Notes: generated by a model from the sequence alone, not told the origin. Counted from the first letter of the stretch, positions 51,474-61,222 are shown. The stretch: 64,000 nt of DNA from Desulfofundulus australicus DSM 11792 (GCF_900129285.1 NZ_FQUW01000009.1:1-64000), one strand, 5' to 3'. Program-made: numbers and translations.

Positions 51474-51857
51474 TTAGCCCTCTTCCCCCGGCGCTTCCTC
51501 CCGCCGGACCTCCACCACCCGGTTCTGCCCGTCCACCATGACCACCGTGGGCGAGAAACCGGCCGCTTCCTCCGGGGTCATCAGGGCATAGGCTATGATG
51601 ATAACCGTATCTCCGGGCTGCACCAGCCGGGCGGCGGCACCGTTGAGGCAGATGACGCCGGAATGCGGGGGACCGGCGATCACGTAGGTTTCAAACCGGG
51701 CCCCGTTGTTGTTGTTTACCACCTGCACCTTTTCATGGGGTAAAATGCCTGCCGCATCCAGCAGAGCCCGGTCAATGGTGATGCTGCCCATGTAGTTCAG
51801 GTTGGCTCCGGTTACCGTGGCCCGGTGAATTTTGGATTTAAAAAGAGTAATGAACAT
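51474..51857 (-). CDS. panD: Aspartate 1-decarboxylase
   Basis: A 127-residue pyruvoyl enzyme precursor that makes beta-alanine from aspartate. The self-cleavage site is the Gly-Ser in NYMGSITID, preceded by [14 protein letters not shown] and followed by [19 protein letters not shown]. Length and motifs are standard. It lies 86 bp after panC and ends the pan operon. Confidence 0.95.
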   Translation of the reverse strand: MFITLFKSKIHRATVTGANLNYMGSITIDRALLDAAGILPHEKVQVVNNNNGARFETYVIAGPPHSGVICLNGAAARLVQPGDTVIIIAYALMTPEEAAGFSPTVVMVDGQNRVVEVRREEAPGEEG

Positions 51858-51943
51858 GCCCGCATAACCCCCTTTCCCTTGAGGTGTTTGTCCTCCGGCC
51901 CGGCTCCCCGACCCGGGGTGCCGGACCGGATGAAAACACCGGC

Positions 51944-52804
51944 CTACAGCACCCCGTCCGGGCTGCCGAGCACGACGTTATCAATCAACCGGGTACAACC
52001 GAAACGTACGGCCAGGGCCAGGAGGGCCGGCCCTTCCAGGCGGGATACCGGCTGCAGATCGGGAACCGAGCGGAGGTCCACGTAATCGATTTCCGCCCGG
52101 GGTTCGGCAGCAATCATGCTGCGCACCAGCTCCACCAGCCGGTCCGCATCCCGTTCCCCCGCTTCGTAGGCCCGGCGGGCGGCCTCCAGGCTCCGGGGAA
52201 GCACGGTAGCGGCCCGCCTTTCTTCCGGGCTCAGGTAAACGTTGCGGGAACTCATGGCCAGGCCGTCATCCTCCCGCACCGTGGGTACCGTCACAATTTC
52301 CAGATCCATGTTCAGGTCCTCAACCATGCGCCGGATTACCAGGGCCTGCTGGGCATCCTTCTGGCCGAAAAAGGCCCTGTCGGGGCGCACGATGTTGAAG
52401 AGCTTGGTCACCACCGTGGCCACCCCCCGGAAATGGCCGGGCCGGGAAAGGCCGCAGAGGCACCCGGTGAGGCCCTCCACATCGACGTGGGTGGCAAAGC
52501 CGGGCGGGTACATCTCTTCCACGGAGGGATGAAAGATGGCATCCACGCCCACTTCCCGCGCCAGGGAAACATCCCGGTCCAGATCCCGGGGATAGCGGTC
52601 GTAATCCTCCCGCGGGCCGAACTGCAACGGGTTGACAAAAATGCTGACCACCACCACATCACAGGCCTCCTTTGCCCGGCGCATGAGGGTGAGGTGACCC
52701 TCGTGGAAATAGCCCATGGTGGGAACAAAGCCCACGCTCAAGCCCCGGGAACGGGCCTGGTGCACAAAATCCCGGATTTCTTTTATCGTGCGGCAGACGA
52801 GCAA
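51944..52804 (-). CDS. panC: Pantothenate synthetase
   Basis: A 286-residue ATP-dependent ligase joining pantoate and beta-alanine. The nucleotidyl-transferase motifs are [14 protein letters not shown] (HxGH) and [12 protein letters not shown] (KMSKS-like), with [13 protein letters not shown] between them. The TTG at 52804 lies 9 bases after GGAGG and gives the standard start ([12 protein letters not shown]); an upstream TTG at 52825 overlaps the panB stop and is not favoured. Confidence 0.95.
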   Translation of the reverse strand: MLVCRTIKEIRDFVHQARSRGLSVGFVPTMGYFHEGHLTLMRRAKEACDVVVVSIFVNPLQFGPREDYDRYPRDLDRDVSLAREVGVDAIFHPSVEEMYPPGFATHVDVEGLTGCLCGLSRPGHFRGVATVVTKLFNIVRPDRAFFGQKDAQQALVIRRMVEDLNMDLEIVTVPTVREDDGLAMSSRNVYLSPEERRAATVLPRSLEAARRAYEAGERDADRLVELVRSMIAAEPRAEIDYVDLRSVPDLQPVSRLEGPALLALAVRFGCTRLIDNVVLGSPDGVL

Positions 52805-52821
52805 GATACTCCCCCTCCGGC

Positions 52822-53658
52822 TCAATACAATTTGCTCAGCACTTCCCCGGGCATATCAAAACCGTGCTCCGGGCCGGGGAAAGCGCCGCTCTGCACTTCC
52901 TCCCGGTAGGCCTGCAGGGCCCGGGCAATCTCCTCGTGGAGGTTGGCATAGCGCTTGGCAAACCTGGGCGATTTCCCCATAAACATCCCCAGCAGGTCGT
53001 GGGTGACCAGAACCTGCCCGTTGCAGTATGGCCCCGCGCCTATGCCGATGGTGCACACCTCCAGGGTTTCGGTAAGCAGCTTGGCCAGGGGCACGGGTAC
53101 ACACTCCAGGACGATGGCGAAAACCCCCGCCTCCTGGATGGCCCGGGCGTCTTCAAGCAGCTTTTTCGCCTGGGCCTCGTCCTTGCCCTGGACCCTGTAA
53201 CCGCCCATCTGGTGGATGGACTGGGGTGTCAGCCCCAGGTGGCCCATTACCGGAATGCCGCAGGACACCATGGCCCGGATGGTTTCGGCCACCTCCTGGC
53301 CGCCCTCCAGTTTGACCGCCTGGGCACCGCCTTCCTGCAGGATGCGGCCGGCATTGCGCAGGGCCTCCTCCCGGGAAATATGGTAGGACAGGAAGGGCAG
53401 GTCGCCCACGACCATGGCCCGCTTGACCCCGCGGGTGACGGCCTTGATGTGGTGAACCATGTCGTCCATGGTTACGGGAATGGTGGAATCATAGCCCAGG
53501 ACGGCATTGCCCAGGGAATCTCCCACTAAAATGGCGTCAATTCCCGCCTCGTCCACCATCCTGGCCATGGGGTAATCGTAGGCCGTAAGCATGGTTATTT
53601 TCCGGCCGGTTTTTTTAGCCTCCCGGAAATAGGCGGTGGTAACTCGTTGATTGCTCAT
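52822..53658 (-). CDS. panB: 3-methyl-2-oxobutanoate hydroxymethyltransferase
   Basis: A 278-residue PanB that forms ketopantoate from 2-oxoisovalerate and methylene-tetrahydrofolate. Motifs: MLTAYDYPMARMVDEAGID, ILVGDSLGNAVLGYDSTIPV, PVMGHLGLTPQSIHQMGGY with the metal/substrate residues, and AGVFAIVLECVP with the catalytic Glu. ATG follows GGGAGGTATCCTT. Second gene of the pan operon. Confidence 0.95.
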   Translation of the reverse strand: MSNQRVTTAYFREAKKTGRKITMLTAYDYPMARMVDEAGIDAILVGDSLGNAVLGYDSTIPVTMDDMVHHIKAVTRGVKRAMVVGDLPFLSYHISREEALRNAGRILQEGGAQAVKLEGGQEVAETIRAMVSCGIPVMGHLGLTPQSIHQMGGYRVQGKDEAQAKKLLEDARAIQEAGVFAIVLECVPVPLAKLLTETLEVCTIGIGAGPYCNGQVLVTHDLLGMFMGKSPRFAKRYANLHEEIARALQAYREEVQSGAFPGPEHGFDMPGEVLSKLY

Positions 53659-53679
53659 AAGGATACCTCCCGGTTATGT

Positions 53680-54567
53680 TTATTCTTTATTGCCGGCGGA
53701 ATTGAAAACTTCTTCCAGTTGCCGGGCCTGCCCCCTATCAATGGAGCCCTTTTCCCGGGCCACCCGGACAGTATACAGCCCCAGCAGGCGGTAAAGGTGA
53801 GACTCCAGGCTTCCCACCCGCTCCAGGGCCGGCAGGTGCCCGCTGACGGTGGGCACATCGCCCCGGGATACGGGGCCCGTGAGGGCGTTCACCGGTCCCA
53901 CCCGCCGGATATTGTTTATTGTACCCCGCACCAGGGGATACAACGCTTCAAAGGCCTCCTCCCGGGAGAGGCCAAAACGCCCGTAAAGGCTGGTTGCCAG
54001 GTGCATCAAAGACACCAGGTAGTTGGAAGCAATGCAGGCCGCCGCGTGGTAAAGGGGCTTGTCTTCGGCCCTGATGATAAAGGCATGTCCCTTCAGGTCA
54101 TCAACCACCTGCCGGGCCAGGGGAATGGCCGCTTCGTCCCCCTCCAGGGCGAAGTAAGATCCGGGGAGGTTTTCCATGGCCCCCGCCACATCGGCAAAGG
54201 ATTGCAGCGGGTGAATGGACACGGCCAGGGCTCCCGCTTCCCGGACACCCCGCAGTTCGCTGGAGGCGTGGGCGCCGCTGGTGTGGGCCACCACCTGGCC
54301 GGGGCGGAAACCTCCCTCCCGGGCAATAAGCTCCGCTACCGGGGTAATCTCCCGGTCGGGCGTGGTGATAAAAACCAGATCGGCTTTTAAAGTTGCCTCC
54401 CAGGGCCGGTCATAAGCACTGCAGCCCAGGGAACGGGCCAGTTTCCGGGACGATTCCGGGCTCCTGCTGGCCACGGCCACCACGGGGTAACCCCGCTCCT
54501 TCAATAGCAGGGCCAGGGCGCTGCCCACTTTACCGCAGCCCACCACGGCCACCGAAGGTTTGTTCAT
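53680..54567 (-). CDS. Rossmann-fold DUF2520 dehydrogenase of the pan operon
   Basis: A 295-residue NAD(P)-dependent oxidoreductase-like protein. The N-terminal Rossmann motif is VAVVGCGKVGSALALLLKERG, and the C-terminal DUF2520 helical domain begins near KPLYHAAACIASNYLVSL. Architecture resembles ketopantoate reductase and ProC. First gene of the panB-panC-panD operon with only 21 bp to panB, so it may supply the ketopantoate reductase step (PanE), but this is inference from context. ATG 54567 lies 8 bases after GGGAGG. Confidence 0.85.
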   Translation of the reverse strand: MNKPSVAVVGCGKVGSALALLLKERGYPVVAVASRSPESSRKLARSLGCSAYDRPWEATLKADLVFITTPDREITPVAELIAREGGFRPGQVVAHTSGAHASSELRGVREAGALAVSIHPLQSFADVAGAMENLPGSYFALEGDEAAIPLARQVVDDLKGHAFIIRAEDKPLYHAAACIASNYLVSLMHLATSLYGRFGLSREEAFEALYPLVRGTINNIRRVGPVNALTGPVSRGDVPTVSGHLPALERVGSLESHLYRLLGLYTVRVAREKGSIDRGQARQLEEVFNSAGNKE

Positions 54568-54820
54568 CAAACTCGCCTCCCGTTACCTGAAATTCCCGGC
54601 CCACGCCAATCAGCATAGAACTCGCCTGAAACAACAAAAATGCCTTCCGGGTTCCCCGAAAGGCAGCAATCTTCTTCTCCCACCCCCGTCTCGGTCCTTC
54701 CCGGCTCCAAGCGGTAATAAGCTTATCCGGTTTTAAGGTTCTAATAAGTATGGTTGGGTATGGCTCCCGCGGGGATACCATCCTCGGGTAAATTTTATCA
54801 TACCCTCCGGTAATGCACAA
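54568..54820 (-). promoter_or_regulatory. Promoter, leader and attenuator-like terminator of the pan operon
   Basis: On the minus strand TTGTGC (820-815), 17 bases, TAAAAT (797-792) form a promoter. The leader of about 220 nt contains a hairpin GGTA-N15-TACC near 54760 and ends with a terminator: TGCCTTTCGGGG pairs with CCCGGAAGGCA (665-641), followed by TTTTTGTTGTTT (640-630), 60 bases before the first gene. A terminator inside a leader suggests conditional control. The Rfam pan motif is a candidate, but its conserved bulged adenines were not confirmed here. Confidence 0.6.
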
Positions 54821-54921
54821 CAGTTTTTTGAAAATTGTCATACTATTGACAGGAAAAAGGTGTTCCCGGAGTGAAAAAGAATTAATGATTCAGCAGTATC
54901 GAACAGGTGGCAGCGGACAAA

Positions 54922-56205
54922 ATGGACAACCGCAGAGAGCAAACATATATCCCCATAGGGCTGCTGGCTTTAATTCAATTGCTGGTGCTGGTGCCGTCCT
55001 ACTGCCTGCCGGCCGTCCTCCCCCTGGTGGAAAGGCAGTGGGGGATCAGCCATGCCGAGTCCGGGGTGATGGTAGCAGCCTTTCAGGCCGGGTACGTGGC
55101 GGCCGCCCTGGTGGCCCTGCCCCTGACGGACCGCATCGACGCCCGCCATGTCTTTGTCGGGGGAGCAGTTTTATCAGCCGTCACCCATTTCCTCTTTCCC
55201 CTGCTGGCCCGGGATGCCCTGTCGGGAACCCTGCTGCGGGCCCTGACCGGAGCCGGCCTGGGCGGCATCTATATGCCCGGGGTTAAAATCATTTCCCAGG
55301 CTCCCGCCTCCCGCGGCCGGGCGGTGGGCTTTTACGTTTCCTCCTACCTGGCGGGCACTTCCCTTTCCTTTGCCCTCACCGGCGCTTTCACCGCTTTTCT
55401 GCCCTGGCAGGAGGCCTACCTGGTCCTGGCCGGGATCAGTTTCGCAGCCGTCTTCCTTTCCCTGTGGCTGTGGCGCCAGCCGGCAGGTGCCTTTTTACCC
55501 TGCAGAAGGCAGAATAAAACCCCGGAACCCGGAAAAGCCGGCCCGGCACGGGAGGTACCACAGGCCGGAAAAACGCAGCGCAACCTGGCCCTGGCCCTGG
55601 TCATCCTGGGCTATACCGGACACATGTGGGAGATGTACGGCCTGCGCTCCTGGCTGGCCCCCTTTCTGACCGCTGTATTCCAGGAACACTACGCCCGGGC
55701 CACCTCGCTGGCGGCCACCCTCACCGCCTTTTCGGTAATGCTGGGGGCACCCTCCACCCTGCTGGCGGGGTGGCTGTCGGACCGCCTGGGGCGTACCCGC
55801 ACCGCCCTGGCCATCATGCTCACCAGTGCCGCCTGCTCCCTCACCTTCGGCTGGCTGCTGGCGGCACCATTATGGCTCCTGCTGCTGGTGGGCCTGGTCT
55901 ACAGCCTGACCGTTACCGCCGACTCACCCATATTTTCTGCCGGGCTGGCGGAAATCGCCCCCCGGGAAAAGCTGGGGAGCATCATGGCCTGGCAGACCCT
56001 GGTGGGCTACCTTTTTGCCACCGTATCACCCGCTGTTTTCGGGCTGCTCCTCGACCTCTACCCGGGCCCAGCAGGCTGGGTCCTGGCCTTTTCCAGCCTG
56101 GGAGCCGGGGTACTGGTGGGAGCGGCGCTGATGTTCTATCTCTCCTTCCTGCCGGCAAGCCGGGCCATGGGGGAACGGCCGCCATCGCGGCGGGTCTCCC
56201 GCTGA
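54922..56205 (+). CDS. MFS transporter
   Basis: A 427-residue major facilitator with about twelve helices. Motif A-like loop DRIDARHVFVGG follows helix 2, and a second copy GWLSDRLGRTRTALA is in the second half; VIISQAPASRGRAVGFYVSSYLAGT marks helix 4-5. The central cytosolic loop is basic and proline-rich (CRRQNKTPEPGKAGPAR). ATG 54922 lies 11 bases after AGGTGG; a GTG at 54907 is possible. Followed after 63 bp by an amidohydrolase gene and perhaps cotranscribed, so it could import that enzyme's substrate. Confidence 0.87.
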   Translation: MDNRREQTYIPIGLLALIQLLVLVPSYCLPAVLPLVERQWGISHAESGVMVAAFQAGYVAAALVALPLTDRIDARHVFVGGAVLSAVTHFLFPLLARDALSGTLLRALTGAGLGGIYMPGVKIISQAPASRGRAVGFYVSSYLAGTSLSFALTGAFTAFLPWQEAYLVLAGISFAAVFLSLWLWRQPAGAFLPCRRQNKTPEPGKAGPAREVPQAGKTQRNLALALVILGYTGHMWEMYGLRSWLAPFLTAVFQEHYARATSLAATLTAFSVMLGAPSTLLAGWLSDRLGRTRTALAIMLTSAACSLTFGWLLAAPLWLLLLVGLVYSLTVTADSPIFSAGLAEIAPREKLGSIMAWQTLVGYLFATVSPAVFGLLLDLYPGPAGWVLAFSSLGAGVLVGAALMFYLSFLPASRAMGERPPSRRVSR

Positions 56206-56268
56206 CGCCGCCGGTACCCGCATGCAACATCTATCCACAATAAGAGAATTGAAAAACGGGAGGCCCCC

Positions 56269-57483
56269 ATGTCCGTAATCGATCTGAAAACTGGCGAAAA
56301 CCTGGTCCTCAAAGCTCTGGTCTGGCGCGGGACGCCGGAACCGCCCCGGGAAGGGCTTGTTTTTTTGCGGGAAGGCAGGGTAGCGGCCGTGGCCGAAGGG
56401 GACAACGGCTGCCGGGATAAAGTCCCCGCACCCGGTTCACCGGACCTCCTGGAGCTGCCCGGCTGCACGGTTATCCCCGGTTTAATCGACTGCCACGTTC
56501 ACCTGGCCCTGGACGGCAGGGATTTTTCGCGGGCGCGGCAGCAATGGAACAACCGGCCGGAATGGCAGGAGCGGGTTAAAGCGGACCTGCAGGAGACCCT
56601 GGAACGGGGCATTGTCGCCGTGCGGGACGGGGGGGACCGGGCGGGTATCGGACTGGAGGCGAAACAACTGGTTATGAGCGGCAGGCTGGCCGGGCCCCTG
56701 GTACTGGCCTGCGGGCAGGCCCTGCACCGGCAGGGGAAATACGGCTCCTTCCTGGGGCCGGGTTTAACCCCGGCAGAACTGGAAACGGCGGTGGATTCCC
56801 TGGCCCGGCAGGGAGTGGATCACCTCAAGGTGCTGGTATCGGGGATAGTAAGCTTTTCCGAATACGGGCGGGTGGGCGGCCCCCAGTTCACCCGTGAGGA
56901 ACTGCAGCGGATAGTCCACCGTGCCCGCGGGCGGGGGCTGAGGGTTATGGCCCACGCCAGCGGGGAGGAAGCCGTCCGTCTGGCCGTGGAAGCCGGGGTG
57001 GATTCCATAGAGCACGGCTATTTCCTCAGCGAAGAATCCCTCCACCGCATGGCCGCCCGGGGCATTGCCTGGGTGCCCACGGTCATCCCGGTGGCCGGGC
57101 AGGTGAGGGGACAATGGCGGGCACAATATACCGCCCGGGAAGCGGAGATCATCAACCGTACCTGGCGCCGCCACCTGAAAATGGTCAGAAAAGCCCTGGA
57201 AATGGGAGTTACCCTGGGGGTGGGCACCGATGCCGGGGCCACCGGCGTATGCCACGGACGGGGCTTCCTGGAGGAACTGCTGCTCTACCGGGAGGCCGGC
57301 CTTTCCCCGGCGAACATCCTCCTGGCCGCCACCCGCAACGGTGCGGCCATCCTGGGCCTGGAACACCTGCTGGGCCGCATTGAACCAGGGCGCCCTGCCT
57401 TCCTGGTGGCTGTGGAAGGCAACCCCTGGAAGGACATCGGCGCCCTGGCCAGGGTAAAATATGTCTTCCGGCCCGCACAGTGA
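56269..57483 (+). CDS. Amidohydrolase-family protein
   Basis: A 404-residue metal-dependent hydrolase of the imidazolonepropionase/prolidase-like branch. Metal and catalytic residues are visible: DCHVHLAL (HxH), the likely carboxylated Lys in HLKVLVSG, MAHASGEEA, SIEHGYF and GVGTDAGATG. It ends with the beta-strand tail typical of the family (GRPAFLVAVEGNPWKDI). ATG follows GGGAGG. Substrate unknown; hydrolysis of a cyclic amide or N-acyl compound is the family-level expectation. Confidence 0.9.
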   Translation: MSVIDLKTGENLVLKALVWRGTPEPPREGLVFLREGRVAAVAEGDNGCRDKVPAPGSPDLLELPGCTVIPGLIDCHVHLALDGRDFSRARQQWNNRPEWQERVKADLQETLERGIVAVRDGGDRAGIGLEAKQLVMSGRLAGPLVLACGQALHRQGKYGSFLGPGLTPAELETAVDSLARQGVDHLKVLVSGIVSFSEYGRVGGPQFTREELQRIVHRARGRGLRVMAHASGEEAVRLAVEAGVDSIEHGYFLSEESLHRMAARGIAWVPTVIPVAGQVRGQWRAQYTAREAEIINRTWRRHLKMVRKALEMGVTLGVGTDAGATGVCHGRGFLEELLLYREAGLSPANILLAATRNGAAILGLEHLLGRIEPGRPAFLVAVEGNPWKDIGALARVKYVFRPAQ

Positions 57484-57487
57484 AAAT

Positions 57488-57676
57488 TTAGTTCATCACA
57501 TTGGGCCCCCTGACCACCAGTTCTCCCACCTCGCCCGCAGGCAGCTCCCGGTCATTTTCGTCCACCACCCTGACCTCGACGCCGGGCCCAGCACCTGCAG
57601 GATTTCCCTGGGCCTGAAATTAGCCAGAATGGTAATGGTACAGCCCAGGTACAGCGGCAGCAGCACACATACCGTC
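57488..57676 (-). pseudogene. Remnant of an AMP-forming acyl-CoA ligase gene
   Basis: Two minus-strand pieces in different frames match acyl-CoA synthetases. The first reads VCVLLPLYLGCTITILANF then RPREILQVL, an internal ligase segment. It is joined directly to PGVEVRVVDENDRELPAGEV and GELVVRGPNVM, which normally lies some 150 residues further on. The 5' and 3' parts of the gene are absent, so this is the scar of an internal deletion plus truncation. It lies immediately after the TolC-like stop codon. Confidence 0.8.
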
Positions 57677-58810
57677 TTATCCGCCGGTGCCGCTGTACGC
57701 AGGCGCCCAGGGTTTCTGGAACACCATCTTATTGTAGGCATACTGGGCGGCCAGATCCGTTAGCGCGTAATTTGCGCTGGCCAGGCTTACTTCCGCCGCC
57801 AGTACGTCCACCCTGGTCGCCATGCCCAGCCGGAACATGACCTGTTTTTCTTTCAGCTCCTCTTGGGTCGTAGCTGCCGCCTGTTCCGCGGATTTGTACG
57901 ATTCCTCCAGGCTTTTCAAGGTGTGGTACAGTTCGCGCACCTGCATTTCCAGGGCATCCCTGGCGTTCCGGGCATCCAGTTCGGCCTGCGCCAGTTCCGC
58001 CTGTCGTACGTCATAGGGGGTATACTGCCCGCTGGCAAACATCAGGTCGGTGCTATATTTCTTCTGGGTGACTTTTTGTTCGGCAAGCCACACGGACGGG
58101 CTATTTTCCAGCACCCGGTTCACCTCGGTGTCCAGGTCTGCCACCTGAAGCGGGGAAAACTCCAGTTTATCGACTAGGACCGGCCGGTCGCCGGGATGCA
58201 GTCCCAGCATCTGGTTCAGCTTTAAATAGGCCTTATCCAGCTCATTTTGCGCCGCCGCCAGTGCGCTTTCCGCTTCCGCCACATCTGCAACGGCCTGTTC
58301 CAGCCCTTTTACGGAGGCCGCCGAACCGCTGCTCTGCAGCCTGCCGGTTAAACCCAGGCGGTACGCCGATTGGGACTTCTGCAACTCCAGGCGGGCCAAT
58401 TCCAGGGCCAGTTCCTTTACCTTTACATTTTCCTGAGCCTTCAATACATTCCAGTACAGCTGGCATACAGCCAGGGTGATGCCGTCGAGCCGGGCGTCAT
58501 AGCTTTTCTTGGACATGCGCCAGGTCAGATCCGCCTGCAAGAGAGAATACCACGCCGCTTCCACCTCCGGGTCATAACCGCTGTCCCCGGTGGGGGTGAA
58601 GCTTAGCCGGTCCGCCGCTTCCTCACGCAGCGCCTCCGTACGTTCAATTTCCAGTTCATCTATTTTCAGGGCCTTATTTTGCTTTACAGCCATCTCTATG
58701 GCCTTGCTCAATGAAAGCTCGGGCCGGGCGGGCTCCCCGGCCATGGCAGGCTGCAGCACGTTGAAAAAGGCCAGGGCTGCCATAAGAACTGAAAGTACCA
58801 GTTTTTTCAT
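57677..58810 (-). CDS. TolC-family outer-membrane-type efflux protein
   Basis: A 377-residue exported protein with a signal peptide (KLVLSVLMAALAFFNVLQPAMA) and long amphipathic helices arranged as in TolC (ELSLSKAIEMAVKQN, later VAEAESALAAAQNELDKAYL and QTTQEEL-like heptads with GMATRVDVLAAEVSLASA). Shorter than Gram-negative TolC (about 430-480). ATG 58810 lies 8 bases after GGGGAG. It follows MacB-like and MacA-like genes, so it should complete a tripartite exporter, although the presumed envelope type of the host is not diderm. Confidence 0.83.
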   Translation of the reverse strand: MKKLVLSVLMAALAFFNVLQPAMAGEPARPELSLSKAIEMAVKQNKALKIDELEIERTEALREEAADRLSFTPTGDSGYDPEVEAAWYSLLQADLTWRMSKKSYDARLDGITLAVCQLYWNVLKAQENVKVKELALELARLELQKSQSAYRLGLTGRLQSSGSAASVKGLEQAVADVAEAESALAAAQNELDKAYLKLNQMLGLHPGDRPVLVDKLEFSPLQVADLDTEVNRVLENSPSVWLAEQKVTQKKYSTDLMFASGQYTPYDVRQAELAQAELDARNARDALEMQVRELYHTLKSLEESYKSAEQAAATTQEELKEKQVMFRLGMATRVDVLAAEVSLASANYALTDLAAQYAYNKMVFQKPWAPAYSGTGG

Positions 58811-59117
58811 CACTAGTTCTCCCCTCGACCGGATATCCATCAAGCGCCACCAACAGGTGGTGAAAGCGGCCGCCCATCACTCACCGCAACCGGAGTTCCC
58901 GGTGGTGCCACTGCCAGCCGCCTGCTTTTCAGTTTCCCGTACAGGCACCCGGAACCAATGAGTACCAGAGCAAACGGAGGGCAGAAGCCATTTTTAACCG
59001 CTTCTTACTATCCAAAGAACACAATTTACAGTGAGTGTGGGAGCCAGACTGGTCTCGGCTCAAGTCGTTCAATACGAGCCAGAGCAGGGCTCAAAAACTG
59101 GGGATACTTCAGGCTTC
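58811..59117. other. Non-coding interval between the MacB-like and TolC-like genes
   Basis: About 307 bp with no convincing gene. Short GAGCC/GGCTC inverted repeats occur near 59040-59095, but no promoter, terminator or known RNA was recognised. Confidence 0.5.
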
Positions 59118-60335
59118 CTACCTCTCGAAGCGGAGCGCTTCAATGGGGTCCAGGCCCGCCGCCCTCCTGGCGGGGTAATACCCGAAGAATATGCCCACCG
59201 CCGCCGAGAAACCCGCGGATAACAATATGGAAGACAGCGTGACATATGCCGGCCACCCGAAAGCTTTGGAGATTACCCTGGAGCCGGCAATTCCCACAAA
59301 AATTCCCATAACCCCCCCGATCAGGCAGAGAACCAGAGCCTCCACCAGGAACTGGTTGCGGATATTGCTTTCGGTTGCTCCCACGGCCATGCGCAGGCCG
59401 ATCTCCCTTGTCCTCTCCGTAACGGAGACCAGCATGATATTCATGGTTCCTATACCTCCCACCAGAAGGGATACCGCCGCCACACTGGCCAGGAGCAGGG
59501 TCATGATGGCCGTGGTGTTCTCCGCGGCTTCCAGAACGGAAGTCAGGTTGCGCACGCTAAAATCATCGGAGCTGGAACCGGTCAGGCGGTGTCTCTCCCG
59601 CAGCAGGCTTTCAATGCTGCTCTGGACGAAGGCCATGCTTTCCGGCGTTTCGGCCTGTACATTGATCAGGCCGACATGATTGACCCCCAGCAACCTTTTC
59701 TGTGCCGCACTCACCGGTATATACACCACATCGTCCTGATCCTGCCCCCCCATGGAAGCCCCCTTGGCGGAAAGAACCCCAACCACTGTAAAGGGCAATT
59801 TATTGATCCTGATTGTCGAACCCACCGGGTTGGTACCCGGCAGGAAAAGGTTGTCCACCACCGTTTTGCCCAGAACTGCCACCATGGCGGCACTTCTCAC
59901 GTCGTCCCCGCTGAAAAACGACCCCGCGCTCACAGGCCAGTCCTTAATTACCTGCATTTCCGGCGTGGTGCCGACAACCCGGGCGGTCCAGGTCTGGCTG
60001 CCGTAACTCAGGGTGCCGCTGGCAGGCAGTTCCGGCGCCACATGGGCCACCATGCTGAGCCCGGCTATGGCCTCCGCATCCTCCAGGGTGAGGGAGTTGA
60101 CGTTCCCCGAAGCGCCGCGCACGGGGCCCTGCCCGGCCCCGGGAAAGACTAAAAGCAAGTTTGAACCCATGCTGGCAATCTGGCTGGTAATTCTCTTGCT
60201 GGCGCCCTGCCCCAGGGAGATCATGATGATGACCGCGGCCACACCGATGATGATGCCGAGCATGGTCAGGAAAGATCTCATTTTATTGGCCCGCAAACCG
60301 TTTAAGGCCACTTCCAGGTTGTGCAGGAAGTTCAA
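59118..60335 (-). CDS. MacB-like ABC transporter permease
   Basis: A 405-residue FtsX/MacB-type permease. One helix near the N-terminus (FLTMLGIIIGVAAVIIMISL) is followed by a large extracytoplasmic MacB_PCD domain (about 45-265) and three C-terminal helices (LLLASVAAVSLLVGGIGTMN, the following two), ending FFGYYPARRAAGLDPIEAL. Its start overlaps the ATPase stop by 4 bases. Such permeases act mechanically with an adaptor and a TolC-type channel to expel peptides, lipids or drugs. Confidence 0.9.
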   Translation of the reverse strand: MNFLHNLEVALNGLRANKMRSFLTMLGIIIGVAAVIIMISLGQGASKRITSQIASMGSNLLLVFPGAGQGPVRGASGNVNSLTLEDAEAIAGLSMVAHVAPELPASGTLSYGSQTWTARVVGTTPEMQVIKDWPVSAGSFFSGDDVRSAAMVAVLGKTVVDNLFLPGTNPVGSTIRINKLPFTVVGVLSAKGASMGGQDQDDVVYIPVSAAQKRLLGVNHVGLINVQAETPESMAFVQSSIESLLRERHRLTGSSSDDFSVRNLTSVLEAAENTTAIMTLLLASVAAVSLLVGGIGTMNIMLVSVTERTREIGLRMAVGATESNIRNQFLVEALVLCLIGGVMGIFVGIAGSRVISKAFGWPAYVTLSSILLSAGFSAAVGIFFGYYPARRAAGLDPIEALRFER

Positions 60336-61087
60336 GCTGGCACCCCCATTTCTTCGGGAATGGCTGCCAGATCATCGCTGGCATTCCCCGGATTCTCCAC
60401 CGGCGCATCGCTGAGGATACAGCCGTCCCTCATGTTGACCAGGCGGCGGCAGTACAGGGCGATGTCCTTTTCATGGGTGACCATCACCACAGTGATGCCT
60501 TTTTCCATATTCAACCTCTGGATTACCGAAATAATCTCTATGCTTGTCCTTGAATCCAGGGCACCCGTGGGTTCGTCGGCCAGGATTATGGACGGGTCGT
60601 TTACCAGGGCCCGGGCGATGGCCACCCTCTGCTGCTGCCCCCCCGACAGCTGGCCGGGATAGTGGTGCACATACCGGGACATCCCGACCCAGTCCAGGGC
60701 CTCCTTTGCCCTTTCCTCCATCTCCTTCTTTCCCACCCCGGCATAGACCAGCGGCAGCTGGACATTGGCCAGCACCGGAAACCGACCCAGCAGGTTGAAG
60801 CTCTGGAAAACAAAGCCTATTTTTTTGTTGCGGACAAGGGCCAGCTGGTTTTTATTCAGCCGGGAAACATCCTCGCCGCCCAGGTAATAGGTTCCCCCGG
60901 TAGGCCTGTCCAGGCAGCCCAGAATGTTGAGGAGGGTGCTCTTGCCCGAACCGGAAGGACCCATAATGGCAACCATTTCACCTTCCTGAACGGTCAAGTT
61001 TATTCCCTTCAAGGCGATAACCCGGGTTTCCCCCATGTGGTATATTTTTGTGATGTTCTCCAGCACGATTGCCGGCTTCCCGGCCAC
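60332..61087 (-). CDS. MacB/LolD-like ABC transporter ATP-binding protein
   Basis: A 251-residue ABC ATPase. Walker A GPSGSGKST, Q-loop FVFQSFNLL, signature LSGGQQQRVAIARAL, Walker B IILADEPTGALD and the H-loop VTHEKDIA are all intact. It begins with GTG and the C-terminal 30 residues are a short acidic tail. It couples to the overlapping permease and the MacA-like adaptor gene 135 bp upstream. Confidence 0.94.
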   Translation of the reverse strand: MAGKPAIVLENITKIYHMGETRVIALKGINLTVQEGEMVAIMGPSGSGKSTLLNILGCLDRPTGGTYYLGGEDVSRLNKNQLALVRNKKIGFVFQSFNLLGRFPVLANVQLPLVYAGVGKKEMEERAKEALDWVGMSRYVHHYPGQLSGGQQQRVAIARALVNDPSIILADEPTGALDSRTSIEIISVIQRLNMEKGITVVMVTHEKDIALYCRRLVNMRDGCILSDAPVENPGNASDDLAAIPEEMGVPA

Positions 61088-61222
61088 ATCGCATCACCAT
61101 CCGAAACTGCTTTTTTGTAACATTTCGTGGAATTCACCTGCTGTGTCGCGTCGCGGAACTTTTCGCCAGCCCACGGTACCGGTTAATTACGCTACCCGTT
61201 TGCTGCGGACCGTCCTTCCCGG

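Noticed and set aside
54530-54841. 103-codon open frame in the pan leader
   Set aside because: It covers promoter, hairpin and terminator, has no ribosome site and no domain.
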